A stretch of DNA of 64,000 nt from Marinobacter algicola DG893. GTDB lineage: Bacteria; Pseudomonadota; Gammaproteobacteria; Pseudomonadales; Oleiphilaceae. The notes under the pieces were generated by a model. The model ran no database searches. It was not told the DNA's origin and saw only the letters and a program-made list of their open reading frames with translations. Numbering within the stretch: position 1 is the stretch's first letter; every line of letters starts with the position of its first letter. Shown one piece after another: positions 19,214 to 28,732 of the stretch. A program made the translations under genes and the position numbers. The stretch is taken from positions 1 to 64,000 of the forward strand of contig NZ_ABCP01000007.1 in NCBI RefSeq assembly GCF_000170835.1. Reading direction: 5' to 3'.

Positions 19214-20484
19214 TGGCTGCTCATAACCTGAAACACGCGCTGTTTTGCGCCATTGTCACCCTGATCATTTCGTACCCCATTCTGGGATTTAACCTGGCCA
19301 GTGAAGGCACTACGGTTACCCTTGAAGGGGCCAAAACCTCGACCATCGTCGGCGTGCTGCTGGCAGCGGTTGTCGTCTTCCTGTTCCAGTTGTTCCGGGA
19401 CAACCTGATGGGGTCGCTGCGGCAACTGCCCGCCGTAAACCCGCTGGCCAACCGCAAGCCAATGGAGCAGAGCAAGCGGCTGAAACTGGAATCGACCCTG
19501 CTCACATTGATGATCATAGGCGCTCTCGTCTGGCCGTTTATCGCCTCCCGTGGCGCGGTGGATCTGTCTACCCTGGTACTCATCTACATCATGCTGGCCT
19601 TGGGCCTGAATGTGGTGGTCGGCCTGGCCGGCCTGCTGGATCTGGGCTACGTCGCTTTCTACGCTGTAGGGGCATACACCTTTGCCCTGCTGTCGCAGTA
19701 TTACGGCGTTTCATTCTGGTTCGCCCTGCCGATCGGTGCCCTGCTAGCAGCCCTGTTCGGATTGGTCCTCGGCTTTCCGGTATTGCGATTGCGCGGGGAT
19801 TACCTGGCCATCGTCACACTCGGTTTTGGGGAAATCATCCGCATCCTGCTGAACAACATGACCAATCTGACGGGCGGCCCCAATGGTATCGGCGGCATTC
19901 CCGACCCTACCCTGTTCGGCATGGAGTTCGGTCGTCGGGTGAAGGAGGAAGGCAATACGTCGTTCCATGAAACCTTCGGCATTGCCTACAGCGGTGAGCA
20001 TAAGGTGATTTTCCTGTACCTGATTGCTCTGGTACTGGCCGTCATCACTGCTATCGCTATCCGTCGCCTGATGCGTATGCCGGTAGGCCGTGCTTGGGAA
20101 GCCCTCCGCGAAGATGAGATTGCGGCTAAATCCCTGGGGTTGAACCGGACTGCGGTCAAGCTTTCCGCCTTTACCATCGGCGCTTTCTTCGCCGGCTTTG
20201 CCGGTACGGTGTTCGCCTCCAAGCAGGGCTTTATCAGCCCGGAATCCTTTGTGTTCCTGGAATCGGCCATCATTCTGGCGATTGTGGTACTGGGTGGCAT
20301 GGGCTCCCAGATGGGGGTTATTCTCGCCGCAATCGCGGTCACTATACTGCCGGAACTGGCGCGGGAGTTCTCCGAGTACCGGATGCTGATCTTCGGCGCG
20401 GCCATGGTGTTGATGATGGTCTGGCGCCCGCAAGGCCTGCTGCCCATGCGACGCATCCACATTGAACTGAAAAAGCAGGAGTGA
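19213..20484 (+). CDS. livM: Branched-chain amino acid ABC transporter permease LivM
   Basis: Second permease subunit; 423 residues. An N-terminal extension of about 90 residues with two extra membrane segments precedes the conserved core that begins near [35 protein letters not shown]. The EAA-like loop includes [20 protein letters not shown], the coupling site for LivG/LivF. The extension is usual in the long LivM subtype of gammaproteobacteria. Start ATG overlaps the livH stop (TGATG). livG follows after 6 bp. Confidence 0.95.
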   Translation: MAAHNLKHALFCAIVTLIISYPILGFNLASEGTTVTLEGAKTSTIVGVLLAAVVVFLFQLFRDNLMGSLRQLPAVNPLANRKPMEQSKRLKLESTLLTLMIIGALVWPFIASRGAVDLSTLVLIYIMLALGLNVVVGLAGLLDLGYVAFYAVGAYTFALLSQYYGVSFWFALPIGALLAALFGLVLGFPVLRLRGDYLAIVTLGFGEIIRILLNNMTNLTGGPNGIGGIPDPTLFGMEFGRRVKEEGNTSFHETFGIAYSGEHKVIFLYLIALVLAVITAIAIRRLMRMPVGRAWEALREDEIAAKSLGLNRTAVKLSAFTIGAFFAGFAGTVFASKQGFISPESFVFLESAIILAIVVLGGMGSQMGVILAAIAVTILPELAREFSEYRMLIFGAAMVLMMVWRPQGLLPMRRIHIELKKQE

Positions 20485-20490
20485 CGGATA

Positions 20491-21246
20491 ATGCTTGAAG
20501 TACAGAATCTGTCGATGCGCTTTGGCGGGCTCCTGGCGGTGGATCAGGTGTCGCTGGACGTACGGGAACATGAGATTGTGGCGATCATCGGCCCCAACGG
20601 AGCCGGCAAAACCACGGTGTTTAACTGCATGAGCGGTTTCTACAAACCTACTGGTGGCAAGATCCTGTTCAAGGGAGGCGAAATCCAGGGGAAGCCGGAC
20701 TATAAGATTTCCCGTCTTGGCTTGGTCAGAACCTTTCAGCACGTGCGGCTGTTCAGCCGTATGACGGTGGTTGAGAACCTGCTGGTGGCGCAACATCGCC
20801 ACCTCAACACCAATCTGCTCTCCGGCATACTGAATACGCCGAACTATCGGGAGAAAGAGCAAAAGTCGCTGGACCGGGCCGCGTATTGGCTGGACCGGGT
20901 GGGACTGACAGATATGGCGAATCGGGAAGCCGGAAACCTGGCCTACGGCCAGCAGCGCCGTCTTGAGATCGCCCGCTGCATGGTGACCGAGCCCAAGCTA
21001 CTGATGCTGGATGAACCCGCTGCCGGCCTGAACCCGGCCGAAACCAAAGACCTGAACCAATTGATCATCAGCCTCAAGGAAGACTACAACGTGTCTGTGG
21101 TGCTGATTGAGCACGACATGAGCCTGGTGATGGATATCTCCGACCGCATCAATGTGATCAACCAGGGGCGCCCCCTGGCCAGCGGCACACCGGATGAGAT
21201 TCGCCGCAACGATGATGTTATCAAAGCCTATCTGGGTGAGGCCTGA
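20491..21246 (+). CDS. livG: Branched-chain amino acid ABC transporter ATPase LivG
   Basis: Cytoplasmic ATP-binding subunit; 251 residues. Walker A GPNGAGKTT (about 33-41), signature region LAYGQQRRLEIAR, Walker B LLMLDEPAAGLNP, and switch His in VVLIEHDMSLVM. The NLLVAQHRHLNTNLL insert before the signature is typical of LivG rather than LivF. Lies between livM and livF with 6- and 9-bp gaps, so one transcript. Confidence 0.95.
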   Translation: MLEVQNLSMRFGGLLAVDQVSLDVREHEIVAIIGPNGAGKTTVFNCMSGFYKPTGGKILFKGGEIQGKPDYKISRLGLVRTFQHVRLFSRMTVVENLLVAQHRHLNTNLLSGILNTPNYREKEQKSLDRAAYWLDRVGLTDMANREAGNLAYGQQRRLEIARCMVTEPKLLMLDEPAAGLNPAETKDLNQLIISLKEDYNVSVVLIEHDMSLVMDISDRINVINQGRPLASGTPDEIRRNDDVIKAYLGEA

Positions 21247-21255
21247 GGAAAAACC

Positions 21256-21957
21256 ATGCTTGTACTAGAAGACGTCCATACCCATTACGGCAAGATTGAG
21301 GCACTTCACGGTGTCTCTGTCGAAGTAAAGAAAGGTGAGATTGTGTCGCTGATCGGTGCCAATGGCGCCGGCAAGACCACGCTGCTGATGACCGTCTGCG
21401 GGAATCCCCAGGCCACATCCGGCCGAGTGATTCTCCAGGGACGGGATATCACCCGTGACCTCACCTCAAACATCATGCGCTCGGGCATTGCTATCGTACC
21501 GGAAGGCAGGCGCGTATTTTCCGGCCTGACGGTTGAAGAAAATCTCCACATGGGCGGTTTTTTCAACACCAAATCGGAAATCCGCAAAAGCCAGGACCAC
21601 GTCTACGAGCTGTTTCCACGCCTGAAGGAACGTGAGCATCAGCGTGCCGGCACCATGTCTGGTGGCGAGCAGCAGATGCTGGCCATCGGGCGGGCGCTGA
21701 TGAGCAAACCGAACATGATCATCCTGGACGAACCTTCCCTTGGGCTGGCGCCACTGGTGATCAAACAGATCTTTGAAATCATCGGAAAGCTGCGTGAGGA
21801 AGGGATTACGGTGTTCCTGGTGGAACAGAATGCGCATCAGGCGCTGAACCTGGCGGACAGAGGCTACGTTCTGGAAACCGGACGCATCCGCCTGCACGAT
21901 ACCGGGAAAAACCTGCTGGCCAACCCGGACGTTCAGAATGCCTACCTCGGTGGTTGA
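21256..21957 (+). CDS. livF: Branched-chain amino acid ABC transporter ATPase LivF
   Basis: Second ATPase subunit; 233 residues. Walker A GANGAGKTT (about 34-42), signature MSGGEQQMLAIGRALM, Walker B IILDEPSLGLAP, and a switch region FLVEQN with Gln in place of the usual His-Asp, as normal for LivF. It ends 40 bp before a strong bidirectional terminator, so the transporter operon ends here. Confidence 0.95.
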   Translation: MLVLEDVHTHYGKIEALHGVSVEVKKGEIVSLIGANGAGKTTLLMTVCGNPQATSGRVILQGRDITRDLTSNIMRSGIAIVPEGRRVFSGLTVEENLHMGGFFNTKSEIRKSQDHVYELFPRLKEREHQRAGTMSGGEQQMLAIGRALMSKPNMIILDEPSLGLAPLVIKQIFEIIGKLREEGITVFLVEQNAHQALNLADRGYVLETGRIRLHDTGKNLLANPDVQNAYLGG

Positions 21958-21997
21958 TGAGATAGCCACCCAACGCTAGAACGGCGTACCTAAACGC

Positions 21998-22035
21998 AAA
22001 AAAGCCGGAACATGGTGTCATGTTCCGGCTTTTTT
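21998..22035. terminator. Bidirectional rho-independent terminator
   Basis: A 17-bp perfect stem: AAAAAAGCCGGAACATG (21998-22014), loop GTGT, then the complement ending TTTTTT (22035). It serves both livF (+) and the convergent lipoprotein gene (-). Confidence 0.92.
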
Positions 22036-22060
22036 GTAACACCTGGCATTAAGCAAACAC

Positions 22061-22501
22061 TTACTTAACGCTTTTGATGGTGCCCTTGTAACCTTCAACA
22101 GTGACGTTGATGGTTGCAAACACCACGTAATCGTCCTTCTGGACGGTGTAACGCGGAGCAACAATCACGTCAGCGCCGGATTCCTGAATCGCGTTGTAGG
22201 CAGCTGCTGCCTTGACGGACTCAACCGGGTTCGGCAGCGCGAAAGGCAGAACACTTCCACCGCTACCACCGGCAGAGTAGGCAACGCCATCAGCGTATTC
22301 AGTTTCAGCACCCAGGGTGAAGAACAGAACCTTGGTTGCAGAGGATTGACCGGTAATTTTCTCGCCTACTTCGATGTCAGCCTTGACGTCGGTAGCAACG
22401 GAGCCGGACAGCGGCAGGGAAGGAGCGCTGGTGTTCAGTGAGGAACAGCCAGTCAGTGCGCCGGCAAGAATCAGTGATGATGCGACAAGAACTTTTTTCA
22501 A
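22061..22501 (-). CDS. Small lipoprotein, unknown function
   Basis: 146 residues. Lipoprotein signal MKKVLVASSLILAGALTGC, lipidation at about Cys19, then Ser. The mature part has a Gly-rich loop (YSAGGSGGS) and the stretch VESVKAAAAYNAIQESGADVIVAPRYTVQ, which recalls small TRL-like or YajG-like beta lipoproteins; I do not recognise a defined function. No Asp at position +2, so outer-membrane sorting is expected. Monocistronic, ending at the shared terminator. Confidence 0.75.
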   Translation of the reverse strand: MKKVLVASSLILAGALTGCSSLNTSAPSLPLSGSVATDVKADIEVGEKITGQSSATKVLFFTLGAETEYADGVAYSAGGSGGSVLPFALPNPVESVKAAAAYNAIQESGADVIVAPRYTVQKDDYVVFATINVTVEGYKGTIKSVK

Positions 22502-22828
22502 AACTCAATCTCCATGTGTTGTGTACAAGCCTTCATGGCCGCGCGCACTATACCCAAACAAACGCTATATAACAAGATCATCATAAAAGAACATTTTTTA
22601 GCCGATTTAGAAATATGAACACGTGATCACACTTTTGACTTTGCGGGCCAAATCAATCACTCAGCGCCTTTGTAATTTGCCTTCCTGAGATTTCAACTAT
22701 ACTCAGAGTCAACGGTCGACCTGTCTCCACGGGAAATCAGTCAGGGCCGTTAGCGCGCCGGCCCCGGGACCCTCTCAGGCGGGCATGGCGCGTTTGCGAC
22801 GACAGCTAAACCAAACAAGGAGTGGATA
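22502..22828. other. Divergent intergenic region, lipoprotein / DUF3015 genes
   Basis: About 327 bp with no gene seen. It is AT-rich next to the lipoprotein start and GC-rich near the DUF3015 start. A TATACT at 22698-22703 has a TTGCCT only 15 bp upstream, too short for a confident promoter call. A possible 5'-leader stem for the DUF3015 mRNA is CGCGCC (22754-22759) with GGCGCG (22787-22792). Confidence 0.45.
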
Positions 22829-23293
22829 ATGAAAAAACTCATCGCAGGTGCACTGCTCATGGGTGCTTCTACCCTAGCCTTCGCTCAGCCTGGTTGCGGC
22901 GTGGGTGCAATGATCTGGAAAGGACAGTCAGGCATCGCCCCCCACGTTCTGGCGGCAACCACCAACGGTACTTTCGGTAACCAGACGTTTGGTATGACCA
23001 CCGGTACCCTGGGTTGCCAGACCAACCAGTCCGTGCAATCCATGGCCATGTACATGGACAGCAACATCGATAAGGTAGCCCGCGACATGTCCCGTGGCTC
23101 CGGCGAGAATCTGGACACCCTGGCCGTACTGCTGGGTGTGGACGAGGCGGATCGCGACTCTTTCCGCAAAGTTCTGCAGGATAATTTCGCCACCATCTTC
23201 CCATCGTCCGACACCACCTCTGGCGAGGCTGTCGATGCCATCGTAGCCCTGCTGGAGCAGAATGATACGCTGAGCAAGTACGTAGCCGCCTGA
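22829..23293 (+). CDS. DUF3015 family periplasmic protein
   Basis: 154 residues, signal peptide MKKLIAGALLMGASTLAFA then a mature start near QPGCGVGAMIWKG. This opening, the repeated TTNGTFGNQTFGMTTGTLGC pattern and the downstream helices are the hallmark of DUF3015. Two cysteines near the mature N terminus may form a disulfide. No function is established for the family. AAGGAG lies 7 nt upstream of the ATG. It may be co-transcribed with the DUF4105 gene, 98 bp downstream, with which it is often neighbouring (from memory). Confidence 0.85.
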   Translation: MKKLIAGALLMGASTLAFAQPGCGVGAMIWKGQSGIAPHVLAATTNGTFGNQTFGMTTGTLGCQTNQSVQSMAMYMDSNIDKVARDMSRGSGENLDTLAVLLGVDEADRDSFRKVLQDNFATIFPSSDTTSGEAVDAIVALLEQNDTLSKYVAA

Positions 23294-23391
23294 TCTTCGG
23301 GCGCGAAAAAAAAGGAGTTTGCGCGCCATGGACGGCGCAACGAATTTCTCACCATCCACCTGTCGCCTAACCCGGAATTGACTGACCATCC

Positions 23392-25257
23392 ATGCGCACT
23401 TCGCTTCGGTTCGCGCTGGCCCTTATCTGGCTGGCATCCTGTCTTAATGCATTTGCCTCATCGCTCCCCGACACCGGAAACCTGCATCTGAATCCTGCGT
23501 GGCTGACCCTGCTCCATTACCAACCCGATCGCTTTGGCGACGGCTACACCGGTCAGGCGGACGACGATGCCTTCTATCTCAGCGACAACGGCAAAACCTC
23601 ACCAAAGGCGGAGTTGGAAGCCACACTCACGGCCATCACCCAACCCGGAGGCGGAAATGAGCACGCGCGCTGCCGCTTCCCGGCACGGGACCGCTGGCTG
23701 AGGACGCAACTGGACCTGCCGGGGCACCCCGTAAACTGCCCCGCTTTCGAGGAATGGACCGACGAGTTGAATACTGAAACCGTGACCCTGGTGTTCGCCG
23801 CGTCGTATCTGAACAGCCCATCGTCCATGTTTGGTCACACGTTCCTACGCCTCGACCCACCCCGGGAAGACGAAGAAACGAACCTGATCCTGGCCAACAC
23901 CATTTCCTATGCCGCCGATGCAGCTGCACACGACAGCGAAATCCTGTTTGCCTACAAAGGCATTTTCGGTGGCTACCCGGGCATTACCTCTATCCAGCCC
24001 TACTACGAAAAAATTCGCCTCTATTCCGACATTGAGCACCGGGACCTGTGGGAGTACACCCTCAACCTCACCCAGGCGGAAGTGGACATGATGCTCGCCC
24101 ATACCTGGGAGATACGCGACCGCAACTTCGATTACTACTTTTTTGACGAAAACTGCGCCTACCGCCTGCTGGCCCTGATCGACGTCGCCCGACCCGGCAC
24201 CGACCTGCTGGGGGAAGTTGGCACCCATGCCATTCCCTCGGACACGGTGCGATGGGCTGTCGACAAGGGGCTTGTCGACTCCGTCTACTACCGCCCCTCA
24301 GCAGCCACCAACGTCAGCCACCGCATCGACGCCCTGTCGGACGATCATCAGACACTCGCCGCCGCCATCGCCAACGGGTATGTGGATGCCGATGCGCCCG
24401 AGGTACAAGCGTTAAGCGATGAGCCGCGTGCGAGGGTGCTGGACGCCACCTACGACTATGTTCGCTACCAAAGCGAAGCCGAGGGCTGGCCCAGGGAACA
24501 CGCAGCCCCACTCTCCCATGACCTGCTAAGGGAACGCAGCGAGATCCGCGGGGTCGCAATACAGGACGGCCCCCCGGAGCCTGCCATCCGGGACGACCAG
24601 GGCCATGACACCTTTCGCGCCAGCGTCAGCGGCGGGCGCATGGGTGACCGCAACTTTAGCGAACTCACGTTACGCCCCGCCTACCACGATGTACTTGACC
24701 CTCCCGCAGGCTACCGTGGCGGAGCACAACTCCAATTCCTGCGCCTGGACGCCCGCCTTTACACGGACAACGACGAAGTACAGGTTGAACAACTGACCGG
24801 CGTGGAAATCCGCTCCCTCTCGCCGCGCAACCAGTTCTTCTCGCCACTGTCCTGGCAAGTCGGCTTCGGCGGCCGCCGCACTGACACCGAAACCAACCGC
24901 GTATTCACCCCCTACCTCGAGGGCGGTGCCGGTGGAAGCTGGCGACTGACAACCGGCACCCAGGCCTTCGCCATGGCCACCGCCGACCTGGAAATCGACA
25001 ACGACCTGCGCAGCGGTTACGACGCTGCGCCCGGCGCCGATCTGGGCATACTCCACCAAAACAACCAGTTCAGCCTTCTGGGTGGCGTGAAAACCAAGGC
25101 CTGGATCGTCAGCAACCAACACCGCCAGGACCAAGCCTACCTGGAAGGCAACTGGCACCTCGGACGGGACTTCAGCCTGTTCGGAAAATTCAGCCGTGAA
25201 GACCACTACGACAGGTACCGCAGCACATGGCAACTCGGACTCCACGCCTACTTCTGA
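23392..25257 (+). CDS. DUF4105 (Lnb-like) exported protein
   Basis: 621 residues with a signal peptide (about 1-24, ...CLNAFASSLP). The central part carries the DUF4105 pattern: CRFPARDRWL, FAASYLNSPSSMFGHTFLRLD, a run of conserved aromatic residues, and FDYYFFDENCAYRLL. DUF4105 is related to a lacto-N-biosidase-associated domain; Cys and His residues in these motifs suggest a papain/NlpC-like fold, but activity is unproven. The C-terminal 200 residues look like alternating beta strands ending in Phe (LGLHAYF), suggesting an outer-membrane barrel. Its last 31 bp overlap the next gene. Confidence 0.82.
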   Translation: MRTSLRFALALIWLASCLNAFASSLPDTGNLHLNPAWLTLLHYQPDRFGDGYTGQADDDAFYLSDNGKTSPKAELEATLTAITQPGGGNEHARCRFPARDRWLRTQLDLPGHPVNCPAFEEWTDELNTETVTLVFAASYLNSPSSMFGHTFLRLDPPREDEETNLILANTISYAADAAAHDSEILFAYKGIFGGYPGITSIQPYYEKIRLYSDIEHRDLWEYTLNLTQAEVDMMLAHTWEIRDRNFDYYFFDENCAYRLLALIDVARPGTDLLGEVGTHAIPSDTVRWAVDKGLVDSVYYRPSAATNVSHRIDALSDDHQTLAAAIANGYVDADAPEVQALSDEPRARVLDATYDYVRYQSEAEGWPREHAAPLSHDLLRERSEIRGVAIQDGPPEPAIRDDQGHDTFRASVSGGRMGDRNFSELTLRPAYHDVLDPPAGYRGGAQLQFLRLDARLYTDNDEVQVEQLTGVEIRSLSPRNQFFSPLSWQVGFGGRRTDTETNRVFTPYLEGGAGGSWRLTTGTQAFAMATADLEIDNDLRSGYDAAPGADLGILHQNNQFSLLGGVKTKAWIVSNQHRQDQAYLEGNWHLGRDFSLFGKFSREDHYDRYRSTWQLGLHAYF

Positions 25258-26096
25258 CAACTCTGAGAACACTGGCCAGCCTCATCGCCGCGTTTACCCT
25301 GCTGCTGCAGACCGGCTGCAGCAGCGTGTTCTTCTACCCAGACCAGGTTACCTACATCACCCCGGACCGACTGAACCTGGACTACGAAGATGTGTTCGTG
25401 GAAACCCCGGACGGCGAAACCCTCCACGGCTGGTGGCTCCCCGCCAATTCCGAACCGAAGGGGACTGTTTACTTCCTTCACGGCAACGCCCAGAACATCA
25501 GCAGCCACATCATGAATGTCGCCTGGCTGCCTGAGAAGCGCTACAACGTCTTCCTGATCGACTACCGGGGATATGGGCGCTCTACCGGCGCACCGGACAT
25601 AGAAGGCACCCTGCACGACGCAGAGACCGGTCTTCGGTGGCTGGTTGGACAACAGGACGTCGAAAACCGCCCCCTGTTCCTACTTGGCCAGAGCCTCGGC
25701 GGCGCACTGGGAACCGCCCTTGCGAGCGAATGGGTTCAACGCAATGAACAACCACCTCTTGATGGCGTCATCCTCGACGGCACCTTCTCCGGCTTCCGCG
25801 CCATCGCCCGTGAAAAACTCGGCGACTTCTGGCTCACCTGGCCGCTGCAGGTTCCATTGAGCTGGACGATCACTGACGAATACGAAGCTCACGAACGCAT
25901 CGGTGATATCAGCCCGGTTCCAGTGATGGTGATTCACAGTGTTCGGGACGGAATCATCCCGTTTCATCATGGGGAGCGATTATATGAAGCGGCGGCGGAA
26001 CCAAAATCGTTTTTGCAAACGGATACGCCCCACGCCTCAACATTTGTGATTCCGGGGTATCAGGAGGAAGTTCTGGAATTCATGGAAGGCGAGTAA
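25227..26096 (+). CDS. Alpha/beta-hydrolase lipoprotein
   Basis: 289 residues. An N-terminal lipoprotein signal ends in LLLQTGC (Cys about 31). The hydrolase core has the oxyanion region YFLHGNAQN, nucleophile elbow GQSLGG (Ser156), a likely acid in the VRDGIIPFHHGE strand, and a late His in DTPHAS. It resembles the YfhR/BEM46-like hydrolases; substrate unknown. The ATG lies inside the DUF4105 gene (31-bp overlap, different frame); no later ATG, GTG or TTG precedes the signal core, so the overlap is probably real and implies coupled translation. Confidence 0.88.
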   Translation: MATRTPRLLLTTLRTLASLIAAFTLLLQTGCSSVFFYPDQVTYITPDRLNLDYEDVFVETPDGETLHGWWLPANSEPKGTVYFLHGNAQNISSHIMNVAWLPEKRYNVFLIDYRGYGRSTGAPDIEGTLHDAETGLRWLVGQQDVENRPLFLLGQSLGGALGTALASEWVQRNEQPPLDGVILDGTFSGFRAIAREKLGDFWLTWPLQVPLSWTITDEYEAHERIGDISPVPVMVIHSVRDGIIPFHHGERLYEAAAEPKSFLQTDTPHASTFVIPGYQEEVLEFMEGE

Positions 26097-26105
26097 ACAG
26101 CCTGG

Positions 26106-26217
26106 GCGTCCGTCGCAGACAGGCTTTCAAAACCGTGGAGCGCCAGGGATGGCGCGACCGAGCCCTACAGGGACGTATTTACGTGGCGTGTTTTGAAAGC
26201 CTGTCTGCGACGGGCGC
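26106..26217. repeat. 112-bp palindromic intergenic element
   Basis: Near-perfect outer arms: 24 identical bases CCGTCGCAGACAGGC... (26110-26133) against their complement (26190-26213), extended by GCG/CGC at both ends. The interior holds smaller hairpins in series: GCGCCA-GGGA-TGGCGC (26140-26155), CCCT-ACA-GGG-type (about 26163-26172) and ACGT-ATTT-ACGT (26173-26184). It encodes nothing. It looks like a mobile palindromic or REP-like element. Confidence 0.75.
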
Positions 26218-26243
26218 TTCACAAGGATCGAAGGCCTGAAAAT

Positions 26244-26280
26244 AAAAAACCCGCCAAACTCCGAAGAGCGGCGGGTTTTT
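26244..26280 (-). terminator. Rho-independent terminator after pnp
   Basis: AAAAACCCGCC pairs with GGCGGGTTTTT (26270-26280), with A/T tracts on both sides, 15 bp beyond the pnp stop. It ends the rimP-to-pnp block and can also act on the plus strand. Confidence 0.88.
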
Positions 26281-26294
26281 GTCAAAGACAGAGC

Positions 26295-28418
26295 TTACAG
26301 CGCGGACAGATCCGTCGGCTGCTCACCTTCCTTCACTTCCTTCATGGACAGCTTCACGCGCCCCCGGTTGTCCACATCCAGAACCTTGACCAGAACTTCC
26401 TGACCTTCGCTCAGCTCGTCAGTCACATTCTCGATACGACGCTCGGAGATCTGGGAAATGTGCACCAGACCATCCTTGCCAGGCAGGATGTTAACAAAGG
26501 CGCCAAAGTCCACAATGCGCTCAACGCGACCGCTGTAGATAGCGCCAACTTCGATTTCCGCAGTGATTTCCATCACCCGCTTCATCGCAGCATTGGCCGC
26601 ATCCTGATTGTCAGCGTAGATCTTCACGTTGCCATCATCATCCAGATCGATGGAAGCGCCGGTCTCGTCACAGATAGAGCGAATGGTGGAACCGCCCTTG
26701 CCGATAACGTCACGGATCTTCTCCGGGTTGATCTTGATGGTGGTGATGCTTGGCGCGCGGCTGGAAAGCTCTTTACGCGGCGCAGAGATAACCTTCGCCA
26801 TCTCACCCAGGATGTGCAGACGTGCTGCATTGGCCTGGTCCAGAGCAATTTCCATGATCTCGTCAGTGATGCCCTGAATCTTAATGTCCATCTGCAGCGC
26901 AGTGATACCGTCCGAGGTACCCGCAACTTTAAAGTCCATATCACCGAGGTGATCCTCATCACCCAGGATGTCGGTCAGAACCGCGAACTGGTCGCCTTCC
27001 TTGACCAGACCCATGGCGATACCGGCCACCGGCGCCTTGATGGGCACGCCCGCGTCCATCAGCGCCAGGCTGGAACCACAGACAGACGCCATGGAGCTGG
27101 AACCGTTGGATTCGGTGATTTCGGACACCGCACGGATGGTGTACGGGAATTCTTCCATGGTGGGCATAACCGCTGCCACACCACGCTTGGCCAAACGGCC
27201 GTGGCCAACTTCACGACGGCCCGGCGTACCCACACGGCCAGCTTCACCAACGGAGTACGGAGGGAAGTTGTAGTGGAACAGGAACGGGTCTTTACGCTCA
27301 CCTTCCAGGGCATCGATGATCTGCATATCACGCGCAGTACCGAGCGTGGTGGTCACGATGGCCTGGGTCTCGCCACGGGTAAACAGGGCGGAGCCGTGGG
27401 TGCTGGGCAGAACGCCAACTTCCACTTCAATGGGGCGAACGGTCTTGTTGTCACGGCCATCGATACGCGGCTTGCCATCGATAACCTGCTGGCGAACGAT
27501 GGTCTTCTCAACCTTGGCGAAATACTTCTTCACTTCGTCTTCCGCCGGCTGACCTTCTTCCTCTCCGGCCAGTTTTTCAACGGCCGCGGACTTGATCTCG
27601 CTCAAGCGGGCATAGCGCTCCATCTTGTCACGGATACCATAGGCCTGCTCGATATCGGCCGAAAAGTCAGCCTTTACAGCGTTCAGAAGCTCAGTGTTCT
27701 CTGCTTCTGGCTGCCACTCCCAACGAGGCTTGCCAACTTCAGCGGCAAATTCCTTGATCGCGGTAACCGCTGTCTGCATTTCCTGGTGCCCGAAGAGCAC
27801 GGCGCCCAGCATCTGGTCTTCTGTCAGGCCCTTGGCTTCGGATTCAACCATCAGAACCGCGTCTTCAGTACCGGCAACCACCATGTCCAGCAGGGAGGTT
27901 TCCAGTTCTTCAAAGGTCGGGTTCAGGAAGTAGCCACGCTCGTTGGTGTATGCAACGCGGGATGCACCTATAGGACCATCGAACGGGATACCGGAGATGG
28001 ACAGGGCGGCGGAAGCGGCCAGCATGGCGGCAATATCCGGATCCTGGTTCTTGCTGGAGGACATGACCGTAGTGATGACCTGGGTTTCGTTCATGAATCC
28101 CTTGGGAAACAGCGGACGAATCGGACGGTCAATCAAACGGGACGTCAGGGTTTCTTTCTCGGACGGACGGCCTTCACGCTTGAAGAAACCACCCGGGATT
28201 TTGCCCACAGCGTAGGTCTTCTCGAAGTAGTTAACGGTCAGCGGGAAAAACGGCTGGCCCGGCTTGGCTTCCTTGGCGGCAACCACCGTACCCAGTACCG
28301 AAATGTCGTCTACGGTAACCAGCACAGAACCGGTAGCCTGGCGGGCGATGCGACCAGTTTCGATGGTGACGGTCTTGCCGCCGAGTTCGAACGATTTTTT
28401 AACGGGATTAAGATCCAC
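26295..28418 (-). CDS. pnp: Polyribonucleotide nucleotidyltransferase (PNPase)
   Basis: Phosphorolytic 3'-5' exoribonuclease of the degradosome, trimeric in the cytoplasm. 707 residues with two RNase PH domains ([23 protein letters not shown]; second core [23 protein letters not shown]), a KH domain ([20 protein letters not shown]) and a C-terminal S1 domain ([23 protein letters not shown]). I start at GTG 28418 ([14 protein letters not shown]): AGGAG lies 5 nt upstream and the length then matches the family. The ATG pair at 28439/28436 lacks a site. Its 5' leader contains a long imperfect hairpin, possibly the RNase III/PNPase autoregulation site known for E. coli. Confidence 0.96.
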   Translation of the reverse strand: MDLNPVKKSFELGGKTVTIETGRIARQATGSVLVTVDDISVLGTVVAAKEAKPGQPFFPLTVNYFEKTYAVGKIPGGFFKREGRPSEKETLTSRLIDRPIRPLFPKGFMNETQVITTVMSSSKNQDPDIAAMLAASAALSISGIPFDGPIGASRVAYTNERGYFLNPTFEELETSLLDMVVAGTEDAVLMVESEAKGLTEDQMLGAVLFGHQEMQTAVTAIKEFAAEVGKPRWEWQPEAENTELLNAVKADFSADIEQAYGIRDKMERYARLSEIKSAAVEKLAGEEEGQPAEDEVKKYFAKVEKTIVRQQVIDGKPRIDGRDNKTVRPIEVEVGVLPSTHGSALFTRGETQAIVTTTLGTARDMQIIDALEGERKDPFLFHYNFPPYSVGEAGRVGTPGRREVGHGRLAKRGVAAVMPTMEEFPYTIRAVSEITESNGSSSMASVCGSSLALMDAGVPIKAPVAGIAMGLVKEGDQFAVLTDILGDEDHLGDMDFKVAGTSDGITALQMDIKIQGITDEIMEIALDQANAARLHILGEMAKVISAPRKELSSRAPSITTIKINPEKIRDVIGKGGSTIRSICDETGASIDLDDDGNVKIYADNQDAANAAMKRVMEITAEIEVGAIYSGRVERIVDFGAFVNILPGKDGLVHISQISERRIENVTDELSEGQEVLVKVLDVDNRGRVKLSMKEVKEGEQPTDLSAL

Positions 28419-28540
28419 GGTAACTCCTGAATTCATCATTTCAATTGGTTGACCCGGACAACTCGCCCCTGCGAATTATCCGCTATAACTGCAACATAGT
28501 CCGAAGTGATGAACTGAAGGGTAGCCCGTCTGAAAGCTAA

Positions 28541-28603
28541 CAGGCTGTTGCAAAACCCCGGGGACAGAAGCCACTTGGCTAAACCGGGCTTTTCAACAAC
28601 CTG
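28541..28603 (-). promoter_or_regulatory. Long imperfect hairpin in the pnp leader
   Basis: 28541-28561 pairs imperfectly with 28584-28603 (CAGG-TGTTG-AAAA...-core on both sides), with an inner AGCCA-CT-TGGCT stem (28569-28580). It lies 120-185 nt upstream of the pnp start, where E. coli has the RNase III-cleaved stem of pnp autoregulation. A palindromic mobile-element remnant is the alternative. Confidence 0.45.
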
Positions 28604-28690
28604 CTATCAAATTCAGCTTTCCGTTACGACAGGGAGTTCAGTTCCTTCAGGGTTCACAGACAGACACGATGCAGGAGAGAGGCACAACCA

Positions 28691-28711
28691 GCGGGGCTAT
28701 CAAAGCCCCGC
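28691..28711 (-). terminator. Hairpin after rpsO
   Basis: GCGGGGCT (28691-28698), loop ATCAA, AGCCCCGC (28704-28711), 21 bp past the rpsO stop. There is no T-tract, so it is probably a partial terminator or mRNA stabiliser between rpsO and pnp. Confidence 0.5.
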
Positions 28712-28732
28712 CGGCCGTTAAGTACAACCGGA

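Noticed and set aside
22677-22703. Promoter TTGCCT-N15-TATACT before the DUF3015 gene
   Set aside because: Spacer is only 15 bp; left as a possibility, not listed as a feature.
26193-28430. 745-codon open frame opposite pnp
   Set aside because: Antisense shadow of a highly conserved gene; low-complexity His/Arg/Gly-rich translation.
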